Below are positions 18,484 through 27,657 of a DNA stretch of 64,000 bases, one piece after another. The notes under the pieces were generated by a model. The model did no database searches and had not been told where the DNA came from. It saw only the letters and a program-made list of their open reading frames with translations. Position numbers and translations under genes: made by a program. The stretch comes from Chryseobacterium gleum. Lineage in GTDB: Bacteria > Bacteroidota > Bacteroidia > Flavobacteriales_D > Crocinitomicaceae. Position 1 is the first letter of the stretch. Each line of letters opens with the position of its first letter. The stretch lies in contig CAMCWF010000004.1 of NCBI GenBank assembly GCA_945882095.1, positions 102,939 through 166,938 of the forward strand. Reading direction: 5' to 3'.

Positions 18484-19740
18484 TTATTGTATACTTGCTT
18501 CAAGTACAACTTCCCAACCTTTCCAATGGTGTTGAAATCCAATCGTTTCATTGTGCCATATAAAACAAAAGTTCCCTCCATATTGTGAAATTACGGACTT
18601 CATTTCTTTAACTTTTTCAATGGCAATTTGAGGGGATAATTTTAAGTATTCATTTAATGTGCCATCCATATAGCAAAAGGGTTGGATGGTTAAAGTGCTG
18701 GGTTCATTCTTCGAGAGGTCAAACCAAGGGTAGGCTTTGGCCGTTCCCGCGCGAAATCCAATACATTCTGCATACCCCATGGTATAATCCGTAGAAATAT
18801 TTGAATCGATCAAAGTAAGGTAGGTTTCTGGGATTTGAAGTCTTAAGTAATGTTGACGGCTTTCCGTTGGGGTTGATTTCAGTAGGGTTGCTAACCTGGA
18901 TTTTTCGTTCTCTAAAATACTTTTGTTCAGGTAGGTTGTATAGCCGGGATGTAAACCAATCTTACAAAAAGCGGCTGTCCTTTGTATTACCCTTTGCTGT
19001 GCTGGATTTGTGTAGGGAAGATTTTTATCCCAACGTCCTTGGTCAGCTAGCAACCAAAAGCAATGTGTCATCGGGAAATTGGATGCTATGTTCTCAATTT
19101 TATCAAAGTTGTCAAAAGGGTCTTTTTGAAGCCTTAACAAGGTCTTTATCCGCACGTTGATCCTAGGATAATCGAATTTCATAACATCTTTCAACAATCC
19201 CATGGTTTGACGGAGCATTCCTTTATGAAGATAGGCATAGGTTGAATCTATGTCGAAGGTAGGTATGATTTCGTATCTGTGATTTTGTGTTTTTTCAAGT
19301 CCCACGAACGAAAGTATGCCCTCGCTCCACACATCGCAAATGGGTATTTCAAGCCAATTGTAGGTAGACTGAATGCTGTTTTTTGCTTCAAATCGGCCAT
19401 GTGCATCTTTTTCTTTTTCCGTGTATTCCTCGTATCGCGTAAGCACATAAAAAATAGCCGCAATGGGATCCATAACATCATCAAAAACAAGTACTTCCAT
19501 TTTATTAAATAAACCTTTTGTCAAGTTTATGAGGCGTACGTCATCTTCAAATAAAATTTTGGAAGGTTTGATGGTTTTTACATCAACAAGGTTTTGGTTT
19601 GAATAGTTAAGTTTTGGCCCTTCCGATTGTTTGAATTCCTCAAGGTCAGTGATTATTGAATAGGAAAAGCCCCGTTGCGAAAACAGAAATTCAAAGGTAT
19701 ATTCAATTCTTGGGGTTAGTTTCTCTGAGAAAATAAGCAT
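18484..19740 (-). CDS. Polysaccharide deacetylase-like protein
   Basis: A 418-residue protein resembling Bacteroidota polysaccharide deacetylase-like proteins with a DUF7033-type N-terminal domain. The C-terminal half has NodB-like landmarks: PTFDIDSTYAY (metal-binding aspartates), GLHPGY, RQHYLR, GFRAGTA and FIWHNET. No signal peptide is visible, so it may act in the cytoplasm on a precursor or be inactive. It starts one base into the wecB stop (TAATG), so it is co-translated with an aminosugar-nucleotide epimerase, which points to surface polysaccharide synthesis. Substrate unknown. Confidence 0.75.
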   Translation of the reverse strand: MLIFSEKLTPRIEYTFEFLFSQRGFSYSIITDLEEFKQSEGPKLNYSNQNLVDVKTIKPSKILFEDDVRLINLTKGLFNKMEVLVFDDVMDPIAAIFYVLTRYEEYTEKEKDAHGRFEAKNSIQSTYNWLEIPICDVWSEGILSFVGLEKTQNHRYEIIPTFDIDSTYAYLHKGMLRQTMGLLKDVMKFDYPRINVRIKTLLRLQKDPFDNFDKIENIASNFPMTHCFWLLADQGRWDKNLPYTNPAQQRVIQRTAAFCKIGLHPGYTTYLNKSILENEKSRLATLLKSTPTESRQHYLRLQIPETYLTLIDSNISTDYTMGYAECIGFRAGTAKAYPWFDLSKNEPSTLTIQPFCYMDGTLNEYLKLSPQIAIEKVKEMKSVISQYGGNFCFIWHNETIGFQHHWKGWEVVLEASIQ

Positions 19741-20885
19741 TAGAGCGAACTAAGTATCAATTCACAAATGGATTCAGCTGCTTTGCCATCACCAAAAAAC
19801 GAAGGGTATGAATAATCCGTCTTTTCACGTAGCGTATTAAAAGCATGCAAGATTTTATCCTTGTCAGCGCCCGTGAGCATTGCATTGCCGTTGTCAACGA
19901 TTTCAACCCATTCAGTTTGCGGACGAAGTATGATGCATGGTTTTTTAAAGAAAAATGCTTCTTTTTGAACGCCTCCGCTGTCTGTTATCACCATCTGACA
20001 ATTGGATTCTAAGGAAATCATGTCAATAAATCCTGCCGGAGGAATGAGGTGAAATTTTTGATTAGAAAAAACCTTTGTTGTCAAAGTGCCATCTAAATTC
20101 TCCTTCATTTTGTTCTTCGTTCTTGGGTGAAGAGGTAATACGATGTCCCAACCTGTGGTTTCGCCAATTTCTAATAATCCTTTGAAAATAGAAGAAAGGT
20201 TTTGCGGGTTGTCTGTGTTTGCATCTCGGTGGATGGTACACAACACATAAGGTCTTTCATGTAGACCTAACGTTTTAAGCAGGGTAGAAGTAGTTTGTGA
20301 GAGGTCGGCGAAATACAAGCTGTTGTCAAACATGATGTCTCCAGTTTTAAAAACAAACGGACTGTCGATGCTTGCTTTTCCTTCTGTATCCTTGCTAAAT
20401 CCTTCATTGATTAAGTTCTGAATGCCCTGTTCCGTGGGTGAAAACAATAAGGTTGACATGTGATCACACCCAATTCTATTGATTTCTTCGGGCATTGATT
20501 TATTGAATGATCTTAACCCGGCTTCGATGTGTATGACAGGAATGTGGATTTTACATGCGGCAAGGGCTCCCGCCAAGGTTGAATTGGTGTCACCATATAC
20601 CAAGACGGCGTCGGGTTTTTCATCAAGGAGAATGGCTTCAATTCCTTCAATCATTTTTGCCGTTTGGATGCCATGGTTGCCGCTTCCAACTTGAAGGTTG
20701 TATTTCGAAACAGGGATTCCCATTTCTTCGAAAAAAACAGCAGACATGTTCTCGTCATAATGCTGTCCTGTGTGAACAATAACTTCCTGTATATCGCTTG
20801 AAAAATGGGTGTTTATGGCTCTGCTGATGGCAGCAGCTTTAATGATTTGAGGCCTGGCCCCAATGATGGTAACGATTTTTTTCAT
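19740..20885 (-). CDS. wecB: UDP-N-acetylglucosamine 2-epimerase, non-hydrolysing
   Basis: Interconverts UDP-GlcNAc and UDP-ManNAc for surface polysaccharides. The 381-residue GT-B-fold protein starts with KIVTIIGARPQIIKAAA and has the family marks HTGQHYDENMS, VYGDTNSTLAGALAA, HIEAGLRS and DSGGVQKEAFF. It overlaps radC by four bases upstream and the deacetylase-like gene by one base downstream. No ManNAc dehydrogenase or transferase is nearby, so the sugar's end use lies elsewhere. Confidence 0.93.
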   Translation of the reverse strand: MKKIVTIIGARPQIIKAAAISRAINTHFSSDIQEVIVHTGQHYDENMSAVFFEEMGIPVSKYNLQVGSGNHGIQTAKMIEGIEAILLDEKPDAVLVYGDTNSTLAGALAACKIHIPVIHIEAGLRSFNKSMPEEINRIGCDHMSTLLFSPTEQGIQNLINEGFSKDTEGKASIDSPFVFKTGDIMFDNSLYFADLSQTTSTLLKTLGLHERPYVLCTIHRDANTDNPQNLSSIFKGLLEIGETTGWDIVLPLHPRTKNKMKENLDGTLTTKVFSNQKFHLIPPAGFIDMISLESNCQMVITDSGGVQKEAFFFKKPCIILRPQTEWVEIVDNGNAMLTGADKDKILHAFNTLREKTDYSYPSFFGDGKAAESICELILSSL

Positions 20886-21565
20886 AAATCCAATAGGCCT
20901 TCATCGGCAAAGCTAAAGTAGCCATAATCAGTGAATATGAGGTGGTCGAGTATTGGCAATTCAATGAATTTACCGAATTTCAGTAGTTTTTGTGTGAGTA
21001 GGATGTCGGATTTACTGGGTTTGAGGTTTCCGCTGGGATGGTTGTGACAAAGTATGATTCCTGTGGCTTTATGCGTAAATGCCAATCCGAAAATAACCCT
21101 GCCGTCGGCGATGGTAGCCGTAAGTCCACCTCGAGATATGGACTTTCCGTAGATTACTTCGTTGTTGTTGTTCATCAGCAAAAGGATAAATTCTTCGTGT
21201 TGAAGAAGACTGAGGTGACTTTTAACATAATCGTATACGTCTTTCGAATTTGCCACTTTGAAAGAAAGAAGCGGATTTTCGGCGGAATGCCTTCTTCCCA
21301 ATTCAAAAGCCGCGAGTAAAATCGTTGATTTTGCAGGACCAATTCCATCGAATTTCTCTAAACGCATAGCATCTGATTTAAACAAAGTGCATAAATTGTT
21401 GCTGTGATTGGTTAGGATCTCTTGTCCGATTTCCTTCGCGTTTTTTTGCTGTACGCCATTTCCAATGAGAATGGCAAGGAGGTCTGAATCCGAAAGTGAC
21501 CTGATGCCGTTTTGGATACTTTTCAACCTGGGTTGATCGTCTTGGGGGAGGGATTTTATGCGCAT
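20882..21565 (-). CDS. radC: RadC-family JAB1/MPN protein
   Basis: RadC family: an N-terminal helix-hairpin-helix region (KFDGIGPAKSTILLAAFELG) followed by a JAB1/MPN metalloprotease-like domain with the HNHPSGN zinc motif and a downstream aspartate. Despite its name, a direct DNA-repair role is not established for the family. I chose ATG 21565 (MRIKSLPQDD; 227 aa) over 21577. The start codon touches the T tract of a terminator-like hairpin that should end the upstream gcvT transcript. It shares four bases with wecB. Confidence 0.9.
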   Translation of the reverse strand: MRIKSLPQDDQPRLKSIQNGIRSLSDSDLLAILIGNGVQQKNAKEIGQEILTNHSNNLCTLFKSDAMRLEKFDGIGPAKSTILLAAFELGRRHSAENPLLSFKVANSKDVYDYVKSHLSLLQHEEFILLLMNNNNEVIYGKSISRGGLTATIADGRVIFGLAFTHKATGIILCHNHPSGNLKPSKSDILLTQKLLKFGKFIELPILDHLIFTDYGYFSFADEGLLDL

Positions 21566-21595
21566 AAAAAAAAGCAACGGGTTAACGATGCTTTT
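21566..21595 (-). terminator. Terminator-like hairpin after gcvT, abutting the radC start
   Basis: Read leftward: AAAAGCATCG, six-base loop, CGTTGCTTTT, with one mismatch in the stem, ending in a run of eight T that runs directly into the ATG of radC. It begins about 20 bp past the gcvT stop. Confidence 0.65.
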
Positions 21596-21616
21596 CTTTG
21601 TTTCTTGTAAAGAGAA

Positions 21617-22699
21617 TTACTTTTTATAAAAAGGCAATTTAACTACCTTGGCTTGCACGCCTTTTTCACGAACTTCAATGAAAATTTCTGTGTCTAATGT
21701 TGCGTTATCGATGGTGACATATCCTAAACCAATGCCTATTTTCATAGAAGGTGACATGGTGCCAGAAGTAACTTTTCCGATTACATTGTTTTCTGCATCT
21801 AAGATGTTGTAGTCGTGACGAGGAATGCCTCTTTCCATCATTTCAAAGGCCACGAGTTTGCGTTTTACGCCTTCTGCCTTTTGATTTGATAAAAATGCAC
21901 TGTCGGTAAATTCTTTGGTGAATTTGGTAATCCAACCCAATCCTGCTTCTAAAGGAGAGGTAGTATCATCAATGTCATTTCCGTATAGACAGAACCCCAT
22001 TTCCAATCGCAAGGTGTCACGCGCAGCAAGTCCGATTGGTTTCATACCGAAATCTTTTCCCGCTTCAAATACCGCGTCCCAAACGGCATTGGCTGAGGCA
22101 TTGGGTATGTAAATTTCAAAACCTCCTGAACCGGTATATCCTGTCGCGGAGACGATTACATTTTCAATCCCTGCAAAAGTCCCAATTTGAAAGGAGTAAT
22201 AAGCCATTTCTGTAAGAGAAATGTTCGTTAACGATTGCATGGATTCGGAAGCTTTGGGGCCTTGAATGGCAAGCAAAGAGTAATTGTCGGAAGCATTCTC
22301 CATTTCAACGCCTTCTGTATTATGGCTGGCAATCCAGTTCCAATCCTTTTCGATGTTAGAGGCATTGACAACCAATAGGTATTCAACTTCAGAAATTCGG
22401 TAGATGATTAAATCATCCACAATTCCACCTTTCCCATTTGGCATACAGCTGTATTGTGCTTTTCCATCAACCAAAACCGAAGCGTCGTTGCTCGCAATCT
22501 TTTGAATCAAAGCAAGGGCTTGAGGTCCACGAAGGAAAAATTCACCCATGTGAGATACATCAAATACGCCAACGTCATTTCTAACGGTTTCATGTTCGAC
22601 GTTTATGCCAGCATATTGAACGGGCATGTTAAATCCTGCAAACGGAACCATTTTAGCGCCCAATGCAATGTGTTTTTCGGAAAGTATTGTGTTTTTCAT
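21617..22699 (-). CDS. gcvT: Aminomethyltransferase (glycine cleavage T protein)
   Basis: Folate-dependent T protein of the glycine cleavage system: it takes the aminomethyl group from lipoylated H protein, releases ammonia and forms methylene-tetrahydrofolate. The 360-residue protein has the N-terminal GcvT domain with DVSHMGEF and [11 protein letters not shown], and the C-terminal barrel with LGYV near the end. [16 protein letters not shown] and the folate-site aspartate in VGVFDVSHM are intact. It begins one base after the efp stop, so it shares the efp promoter. Other gcv genes are not in the window. Confidence 0.96.
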   Translation of the reverse strand: MKNTILSEKHIALGAKMVPFAGFNMPVQYAGINVEHETVRNDVGVFDVSHMGEFFLRGPQALALIQKIASNDASVLVDGKAQYSCMPNGKGGIVDDLIIYRISEVEYLLVVNASNIEKDWNWIASHNTEGVEMENASDNYSLLAIQGPKASESMQSLTNISLTEMAYYSFQIGTFAGIENVIVSATGYTGSGGFEIYIPNASANAVWDAVFEAGKDFGMKPIGLAARDTLRLEMGFCLYGNDIDDTTSPLEAGLGWITKFTKEFTDSAFLSNQKAEGVKRKLVAFEMMERGIPRHDYNILDAENNVIGKVTSGTMSPSMKIGIGLGYVTIDNATLDTEIFIEVREKGVQAKVVKLPFYKK

Positions 22700-22700
22700 G

Positions 22701-23267
22701 TTATGATTTCACGCGTTCAACATAAACCCCTGTTCTTGTATCAATTTTGATGATTTCACCATTTTCAATAAACAAAGGAACCCTGATTTCTGCACCGGAT
22801 GCGATGGTAGCGGGTTTCATTGTGTTTGTAGCCGTATCACCTTTGATTCCTGGTTCTGTGTAGGTTATTTCAGCGACTATGTACATGGGAAGTTCAATGA
22901 CCAAAGGCGTCTCTTCTTCAACATGAAACAAGATGTTTACAATCATGCTCTCTTGCAAAAACAAAGGTTTCTCAACCATTTTTGAAGGTATGTTAATTTG
23001 TTCGTAGCTTTCGTTGTTCATGAAGATAAAATCCGTCCCCTCTTGATAAAGGTACTGGTATTCACGATTTTCAATTCTTACAGGTTCGATTTTATGTCCT
23101 GCTGAAAACGTATGGTCAAGTACCCTTCCTGTTTCAATTTGTCTGATTTTTGTACGAACAAATGCAGGGCCTTTACCTGGTTTTACATGTTGAAATTCAA
23201 TGATTTGAAAAAGTTTGTCGTTGTGTTTAATACACAATCCATTTCGTATATCCGCGGTAGAAGCCAT
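22701..23267 (-). CDS. efp: Translation elongation factor P
   Basis: Relieves ribosome stalling at consecutive prolines. From ATG 23267 the protein is 188 residues, the standard length, beginning [10 protein letters not shown]. The KOW-like first domain holds Lys32 in VKPGKGPAF, the position modified in many bacteria; no modification genes are nearby. The two OB domains end with [14 protein letters not shown]. The longer in-frame start at 23291 is rejected because it falls inside a TATCTTTG promoter element. It forms an operon with gcvT. Confidence 0.97.
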   Translation of the reverse strand: MASTADIRNGLCIKHNDKLFQIIEFQHVKPGKGPAFVRTKIRQIETGRVLDHTFSAGHKIEPVRIENREYQYLYQEGTDFIFMNNESYEQINIPSKMVEKPLFLQESMIVNILFHVEEETPLVIELPMYIVAEITYTEPGIKGDTATNTMKPATIASGAEIRVPLFIENGEIIKIDTRTGVYVERVKS

Positions 23268-23288
23268 GGTGATTAAATTATTTGGTGC

Positions 23289-23296
23289 CAAAGATA
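23289..23296 (-). promoter_or_regulatory. efp-gcvT promoter -7 element (TATCTTTG)
   Basis: Exact TAnnTTTG match on the minus strand, 22 bp upstream of the efp ATG. It fixes the efp start at 23267. Confidence 0.6.
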
Positions 23297-23401
23297 ATCA
23301 TTCGAGTCATATTTGGAAGGGCACCTGCCAATCTTCTAATTAATTCTTGAGGATGGCTTTTGCATCTTGCAGGGTATTCTTAAAAAAATAATTCCCTAAC
23401 T

Positions 23402-25057
23402 TCAGAAATCAGGTTTCGAATTAAAAGTTAAGATTTCTGTCGTTATAGGGTGCTCAAACCGCAATGAACTGGCATGAAGGTAAAGCCGGTCAGAGGGGGT
23501 TCCGTAAAGGTCGTCGCCGAGAATGGGCGTGTTAAGTCCGGCCGGATGCGCTGAATGTACCCTTAGCTGATGGGTCCTGCCAGTAATGGGTTTAAACAAA
23601 ATCTTGGTTTGTGATGTAAGCCTCGTAATTACTTTAAATTCGGTGGTTGCGCTTTTCCCATGTTCATAGCAAACCATTTGATGCGGCCGATGGTTAAGGT
23701 CAACCCGCAGGGGAAGTGAAACAACGCCTTGGTCGTCCTTGGGATGTCCTGACAACAGGGCGGTGTATTCTTTCGAAACTTTTCTACATATAAATTGGGA
23801 TTGTAATTTCTTGTAAACATCTAGGTTTTTGGCAATTACCATTAAACCAGAGGTCGCCATATCTAAGCGATGGACGGGAATAATTTCTGGCAATGTTGGA
23901 TATTCATTTTGCAACCAAAGTTGTACAGAGGGTAAATCAATTTTTCCGGGGACAGAGAGGAGTCCTTCTGGTTTTTCAATTACCAAAATGTGCGGGTCTT
24001 CAAAATGTATTCGGATCAACTTGCTTTTTTCGGATGACGAATGAAGCGGATGGGGATTTGTTGGGATTCCTTGAAGCATAAACGCCAGCAAGGGTTCGCA
24101 CTTTGCGCGGCAAGCAGGATAAAAAGATTTGTGAATGCGTACCTCGCCAATCGGTGACTTCCCCCACCAAAATTCTGCAAAACAAACAGGGTGCAGGTTG
24201 TTTAGATAGGCGAAGTTCAACATTTTGGGTAACGTACATTCTCCGGTTCCACCTGGAGGTAAATCGTCCTTTGCTTCTTTAAATACTTCAAATACGTTTT
24301 TTGTTTCACCCAGCGCATTGTTCAGTTCGTATGCTTTAAATATGTCAATTTGCAGGGCTAAGGAGTCCTCGGCTCTTTTGGTTTTTAGGAATTCTTTTTT
24401 TTGTTCGAGGATGGATTCTTGTAAAAGATAAGGTTGAAGTTGTTTTTGGAATTCCTTTTTGTAGGTTTTTAAAGCCATTTGTTCCATCTTGCTTTCTTGA
24501 TCAATCTCCTTCAGAATGGATGGGTGGGCTGCGTTTTCAGTTCTTTGGACATTGCGAATCAATCTGTTTTGAGAAATGCGCAACTGCATCTTTTGGACCT
24601 CTTGGTCGTGCTGTAAACGCATGTGTTTTATGTCCTTGATTAATTTGTCGAAAGCTGGATGGTTGGAGAAAGCAATGAGTTCACTGTTCAATGCATTCAA
24701 TGCCGCTTCACCCATTTTATAGATTCCATTTGGGTCTAGTGTGTCAAATATGGGGGGTACAAAACCTTCGTAATGATTTCTTTCACCAATCTTCCCTGAA
24801 AAACCTGCTAGAAATCCAATTTCACCTGTCGTTTTTTTTACAACCAGTACCCCGAACATTTTTCCGAGTGTTTCGTGGAAATCGTGTGCAAATGGTTTGA
24901 GCGTTTCTAAATAATCTTGCAACTGAAGCCCTGCAGCCATTGCCCAAGGATTTGGAGTGAATTGATGCGGAAAATCAAAGTGATCGGGAAGAGGAAGGAG
25001 TTTAGGTGGTGAATTGAGGGTGTGGAAATACGGAGCGATGTCCAATGTTTTATCCAT
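23402..25057 (-). CDS. RluA-family pseudouridine synthase with long N-terminal extension
   Basis: Isomerises uridine to pseudouridine in RNA. The catalytic domain is the last 210 residues or so, with the catalytic aspartate at residue 399 in HRLDMATSGLM and the downstream GRTHQLRVH motif. The first 330 residues are an extension including a charged, probably coiled-coil stretch (about 155-260) and a cysteine-rich segment (ECTLPKMLNFAYLN, then PACRAKCEPLLAF). Similar long members occur in gammaproteobacteria. I start it at ATG 25057 (551 aa), which overlaps the cvfB stop by eight bases. RNA target unknown. Confidence 0.87.
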   Translation of the reverse strand: MDKTLDIAPYFHTLNSPPKLLPLPDHFDFPHQFTPNPWAMAAGLQLQDYLETLKPFAHDFHETLGKMFGVLVVKKTTGEIGFLAGFSGKIGERNHYEGFVPPIFDTLDPNGIYKMGEAALNALNSELIAFSNHPAFDKLIKDIKHMRLQHDQEVQKMQLRISQNRLIRNVQRTENAAHPSILKEIDQESKMEQMALKTYKKEFQKQLQPYLLQESILEQKKEFLKTKRAEDSLALQIDIFKAYELNNALGETKNVFEVFKEAKDDLPPGGTGECTLPKMLNFAYLNNLHPVCFAEFWWGKSPIGEVRIHKSFYPACRAKCEPLLAFMLQGIPTNPHPLHSSSEKSKLIRIHFEDPHILVIEKPEGLLSVPGKIDLPSVQLWLQNEYPTLPEIIPVHRLDMATSGLMVIAKNLDVYKKLQSQFICRKVSKEYTALLSGHPKDDQGVVSLPLRVDLNHRPHQMVCYEHGKSATTEFKVITRLTSQTKILFKPITGRTHQLRVHSAHPAGLNTPILGDDLYGTPSDRLYLHASSLRFEHPITTEILTFNSKPDF

Positions 25058-25880
25058 CGATTCTTGCAATCTTGTCATCAAACAGCATAATTTTCCGATC
25101 CTTGTACAATTTGCCAACCGCCTGTTTGAATGTCTTTTTGCTCATGCCCATTATGGCATTGATTTCTTCAGGTGCTGATTTGTCGGTAAGAAAAAGGAAC
25201 TTGTTTTCTTGCAAATGGGCCCATAATTTCTCGGTCGCTTCATCATATTTTTCGTAGCCATCAGGCGCAAGGCGTAGGTCTAATTTTCCGTCGGGACGAA
25301 CCAGAAAGACATAGGCAGCAATGCGTAAACCGGTTTTCATTGGGATTATACAGTCATTGTTGTAAATGATTCCTGAATAACAGTTGTTCACAATCCCTAA
25401 CCAGCCCAATTCATGTTGGTCGACACAGAGAAAGTTAACTTTTTGTCCTTCAAGCGCTTCAGTACATGGAATTAAAGCCTTTCGGGTTTTCATTGAGCCA
25501 ATCAAGCGATCGGTCGATTCATCGTATTTCAACTGCAAAATGTGCGATTCACCGATTTCAATGAGTCCAATTTGTTCTCTGTACGGTATGAAAAGGTTTT
25601 TATCCAATCCCCAATCTGCAAAAGCGCCATAAGGATTCACTTCGATAATTTCGAGGTAGGCGTACTCATCCAAGCAGAGTTTAGGCGTGTCGGTAACGGC
25701 AACCCTTCTGTTTTGAGAGTCTTTCATTACAAAAACGTTGACAAATTGACCTTCTTCTGCGTTTGGGGCGAGGTATTTTTTAGGCAACAAGATTTCATCG
25801 CCTTGATCATTCATGAGGTAGGCGCCTTGTGGGGTGAATCTTGCAATTTCTAATTCGTGGAAAATTCCGAGTGTTATCAT
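25050..25880 (-). CDS. cvfB: CvfB-like S1 RNA-binding protein
   Basis: A 276-residue protein made of tandem S1-like OB folds and a C-terminal winged helix, as in CvfB/YitL proteins, which bind RNA and affect virulence-gene expression in Gram-positive bacteria. Visible pieces are the first domain (GIFHELEIARFTPQGAYL), the S1-like GAFADWGLDKNLFIPYREQ, and the tail MSKKTFKQAVGKLYKDRKI, a short helical DNA/RNA-binding unit. It overlaps the RNA-modifying gene downstream and shares four bases with the secreted-protein gene upstream. Confidence 0.85.
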   Translation of the reverse strand: MITLGIFHELEIARFTPQGAYLMNDQGDEILLPKKYLAPNAEEGQFVNVFVMKDSQNRRVAVTDTPKLCLDEYAYLEIIEVNPYGAFADWGLDKNLFIPYREQIGLIEIGESHILQLKYDESTDRLIGSMKTRKALIPCTEALEGQKVNFLCVDQHELGWLGIVNNCYSGIIYNNDCIIPMKTGLRIAAYVFLVRPDGKLDLRLAPDGYEKYDEATEKLWAHLQENKFLFLTDKSAPEEINAIMGMSKKTFKQAVGKLYKDRKIMLFDDKIARIDG

Positions 25881-26974
25881 GGGGTTGGTGGATGTCTTCT
25901 GTTCTTACGGTATTTACCCGTTGTAACACTTAGGTTGTTTGGATTTCGACGGTCCCACCATTTTTTCTTGGGCATTTCAGGGGCTGTGTTTTCGTCTGTT
26001 TCTTTATTTATTTCCGTTTCTGGTGTTCTGGCTACATGTCCGATGTCACCCTTGAAATTTGGATCTTCCGGATTGATCCATTTGAGTTTATAGGAGTCCT
26101 TTTTAACCTTGCCTGTCTTTTGGTCCATGGTGTAAATCGTTGTTTCCTTGTTCTCTGACTCGTCATTGGTGGCGATTACATCTTCGTATAACACAAATTG
26201 ACTTTCATCCCAAACATACGCATCATAAGAAAAATCAGGCATGTAGTATTGGTAAACCCCTTCCAAGACAGGGCTTTCAGGTGAAAGGTGGTCAAAAACA
26301 ATTCGGTTTCTTTTTTCATCCATTCGCAAAGACATTTTGCTTTTGTCAGAAAATTCAAATACCACACGTTTGAGGACTTTGTTTTTTTGTAGAAATAGGG
26401 GACTTCCTAACTTTGCTGCGTTGCCTTTGAATGAGAGTACATCGATAACTTTAAACGTACTTCCGGACGTTCCACCGTCCCAACCGAGCAAAGTATATTG
26501 AATTTCTGAATTGAACTCAATGGGGATGATTGCATAATACAGCGCTCCATACCAACTTTTTGCATCGATAACCCCTTCGGGTTTGGCAGCGTATGGATCC
26601 ATTACATCAATAAGTTCGAATAATTTCGAGGTTTCTTTGTCCTCATCCCATTTTAAGATAAAGCCTCCATAGCTGTAAGAGAAATCTTTGTATTCTAAAT
26701 TCCAGTGAATGATGCGTACCAATTGGTCGCTGCTTTTTAGGTCAGCTATGGATTTTAATTGGGTGAATTGAAACTGAAAAGCACCTTCAGACTTTAGGAA
26801 TTCCCCCATTTCTTTCGTAAAAAGCGCATTGATTTTAACCATTTGGGCATCGCTTTTGGCCGTCCTAAGTTCATCCAGTCGATTTTTTAGCTGCAATTCT
26901 TTTTCGGCCAAATTTTGCTGACCGAAACCTAAGTTCAAGAAGAATACGGCGGTAAGAGAGATTAAAATACGCAT
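25877..26974 (-). CDS. Conserved secreted protein, unknown function
   Basis: A 365-residue protein with a clear signal peptide (MRILISLTAVFFLNLGFGQ) and no motif I recognise. The mature part looks mostly beta, with many tryptophans and aromatics, and ends in a basic, proline-rich tail (KKKWWDRRNPNN, RKNRRHPPTP). It lacks a lipobox and a T9SS C-terminal domain, so it is probably periplasmic. It overlaps cvfB by four bases. A near-consensus TAACTTTA promoter element lies about 25 bp upstream. Confidence 0.7.
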   Translation of the reverse strand: MRILISLTAVFFLNLGFGQQNLAEKELQLKNRLDELRTAKSDAQMVKINALFTKEMGEFLKSEGAFQFQFTQLKSIADLKSSDQLVRIIHWNLEYKDFSYSYGGFILKWDEDKETSKLFELIDVMDPYAAKPEGVIDAKSWYGALYYAIIPIEFNSEIQYTLLGWDGGTSGSTFKVIDVLSFKGNAAKLGSPLFLQKNKVLKRVVFEFSDKSKMSLRMDEKRNRIVFDHLSPESPVLEGVYQYYMPDFSYDAYVWDESQFVLYEDVIATNDESENKETTIYTMDQKTGKVKKDSYKLKWINPEDPNFKGDIGHVARTPETEINKETDENTAPEMPKKKWWDRRNPNNLSVTTGKYRKNRRHPPTP

Positions 26975-26998
26975 GGCGAAGCAACGTTGATGTCGCGT

Positions 26999-27006
26999 TA
27001 AAGTTA
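26999..27006 (-). promoter_or_regulatory. Possible promoter -7 element for the secreted protein-cvfB-pseudouridine synthase operon
   Basis: Minus-strand TAACTTTA matches TAnnTTTG at seven of eight positions, 25 bp upstream of the start at 26974 and inside the short gap after rpe. Confidence 0.3.
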
Positions 27007-27012
27007 CTGAAA

Positions 27013-27657
27013 TTAAAGGTTTTTCAAAGCTGCAATGGTCTCTGATGGATTGGGTGAGTTAAACACAAAGCTACCTGCTACCAATGCATCGGCGCCTGCC
27101 ATTGCAAGCAATTTTCCATTTTCTAGGTTTACACCGCCGTCAACTTCGATTAAGAAGTTTAGCGAATGCGTTTTGCGGTATTCAGAGAGCGCTGTAACTT
27201 TTTGAATGCTTTCAGGAATGAATTTTTGTCCGCCAAAACCGGGATTCACAGACATAACAAGGACTAAATCCACCATAGATAAAATGGGTTGGAGTAATTC
27301 AGTAGGTGTGTGTGGGTTGATGGCTACCCCCGCTTTCATACCCAATTCTTTAATGCGTGACAAGGTTCTATGTAAATGAGGAGAAACTTCATAATGTACC
27401 GTAAGAATGTTCGCGCCAGCTTGCTTAAAATCCTCAAGGTATGGGTCTGCATTTTGAATCATGAGATGGACGTCTAAGGTTTTGTTCGTGTGTTTTCTTA
27501 TGGCTGACAAAACGGGGAATCCAAAAGAAATGTTAGGCACGAAAACCCCATCCATTACGTCGATGTGTAACCAATCCGCTTCTGTATTTTGAAGCATTTC
27601 GGTATCCCTTTGAATGTTGCCAAAATCACAAGAGAGCAAGGAAGGAGATACAATCAT
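27013..27657 (-). CDS. rpe: Ribulose-phosphate 3-epimerase
   Basis: Interconverts ribulose 5-phosphate and xylulose 5-phosphate in the pentose phosphate pathway. The 214-residue TIM barrel starts VSPSLLSCDFGNI and has the metal and catalytic motifs LHIDVMDGVFVPN, LDVHLMI, VMSVNPGFGGQKF and EVDGGVN, followed by the phosphate-binding ADALVAGSFVF. Its start overlaps the L,D-transpeptidase stop by four bases. Confidence 0.97.
   Translation of the reverse strand: MIVSPSLLSCDFGNIQRDTEMLQNTEADWLHIDVMDGVFVPNISFGFPVLSAIRKHTNKTLDVHLMIQNADPYLEDFKQAGANILTVHYEVSPHLHRTLSRIKELGMKAGVAINPHTPTELLQPILSMVDLVLVMSVNPGFGGQKFIPESIQKVTALSEYRKTHSLNFLIEVDGGVNLENGKLLAMAGADALVAGSFVFNSPNPSETIAALKNL

Noticed and set aside
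18322..18588. Plus-strand open frame running past the TonB receptor stop
   Set aside because: Overlaps two well-supported genes on both strands; the receptor already ends with a normal last barrel strand, so a frameshift is not needed.
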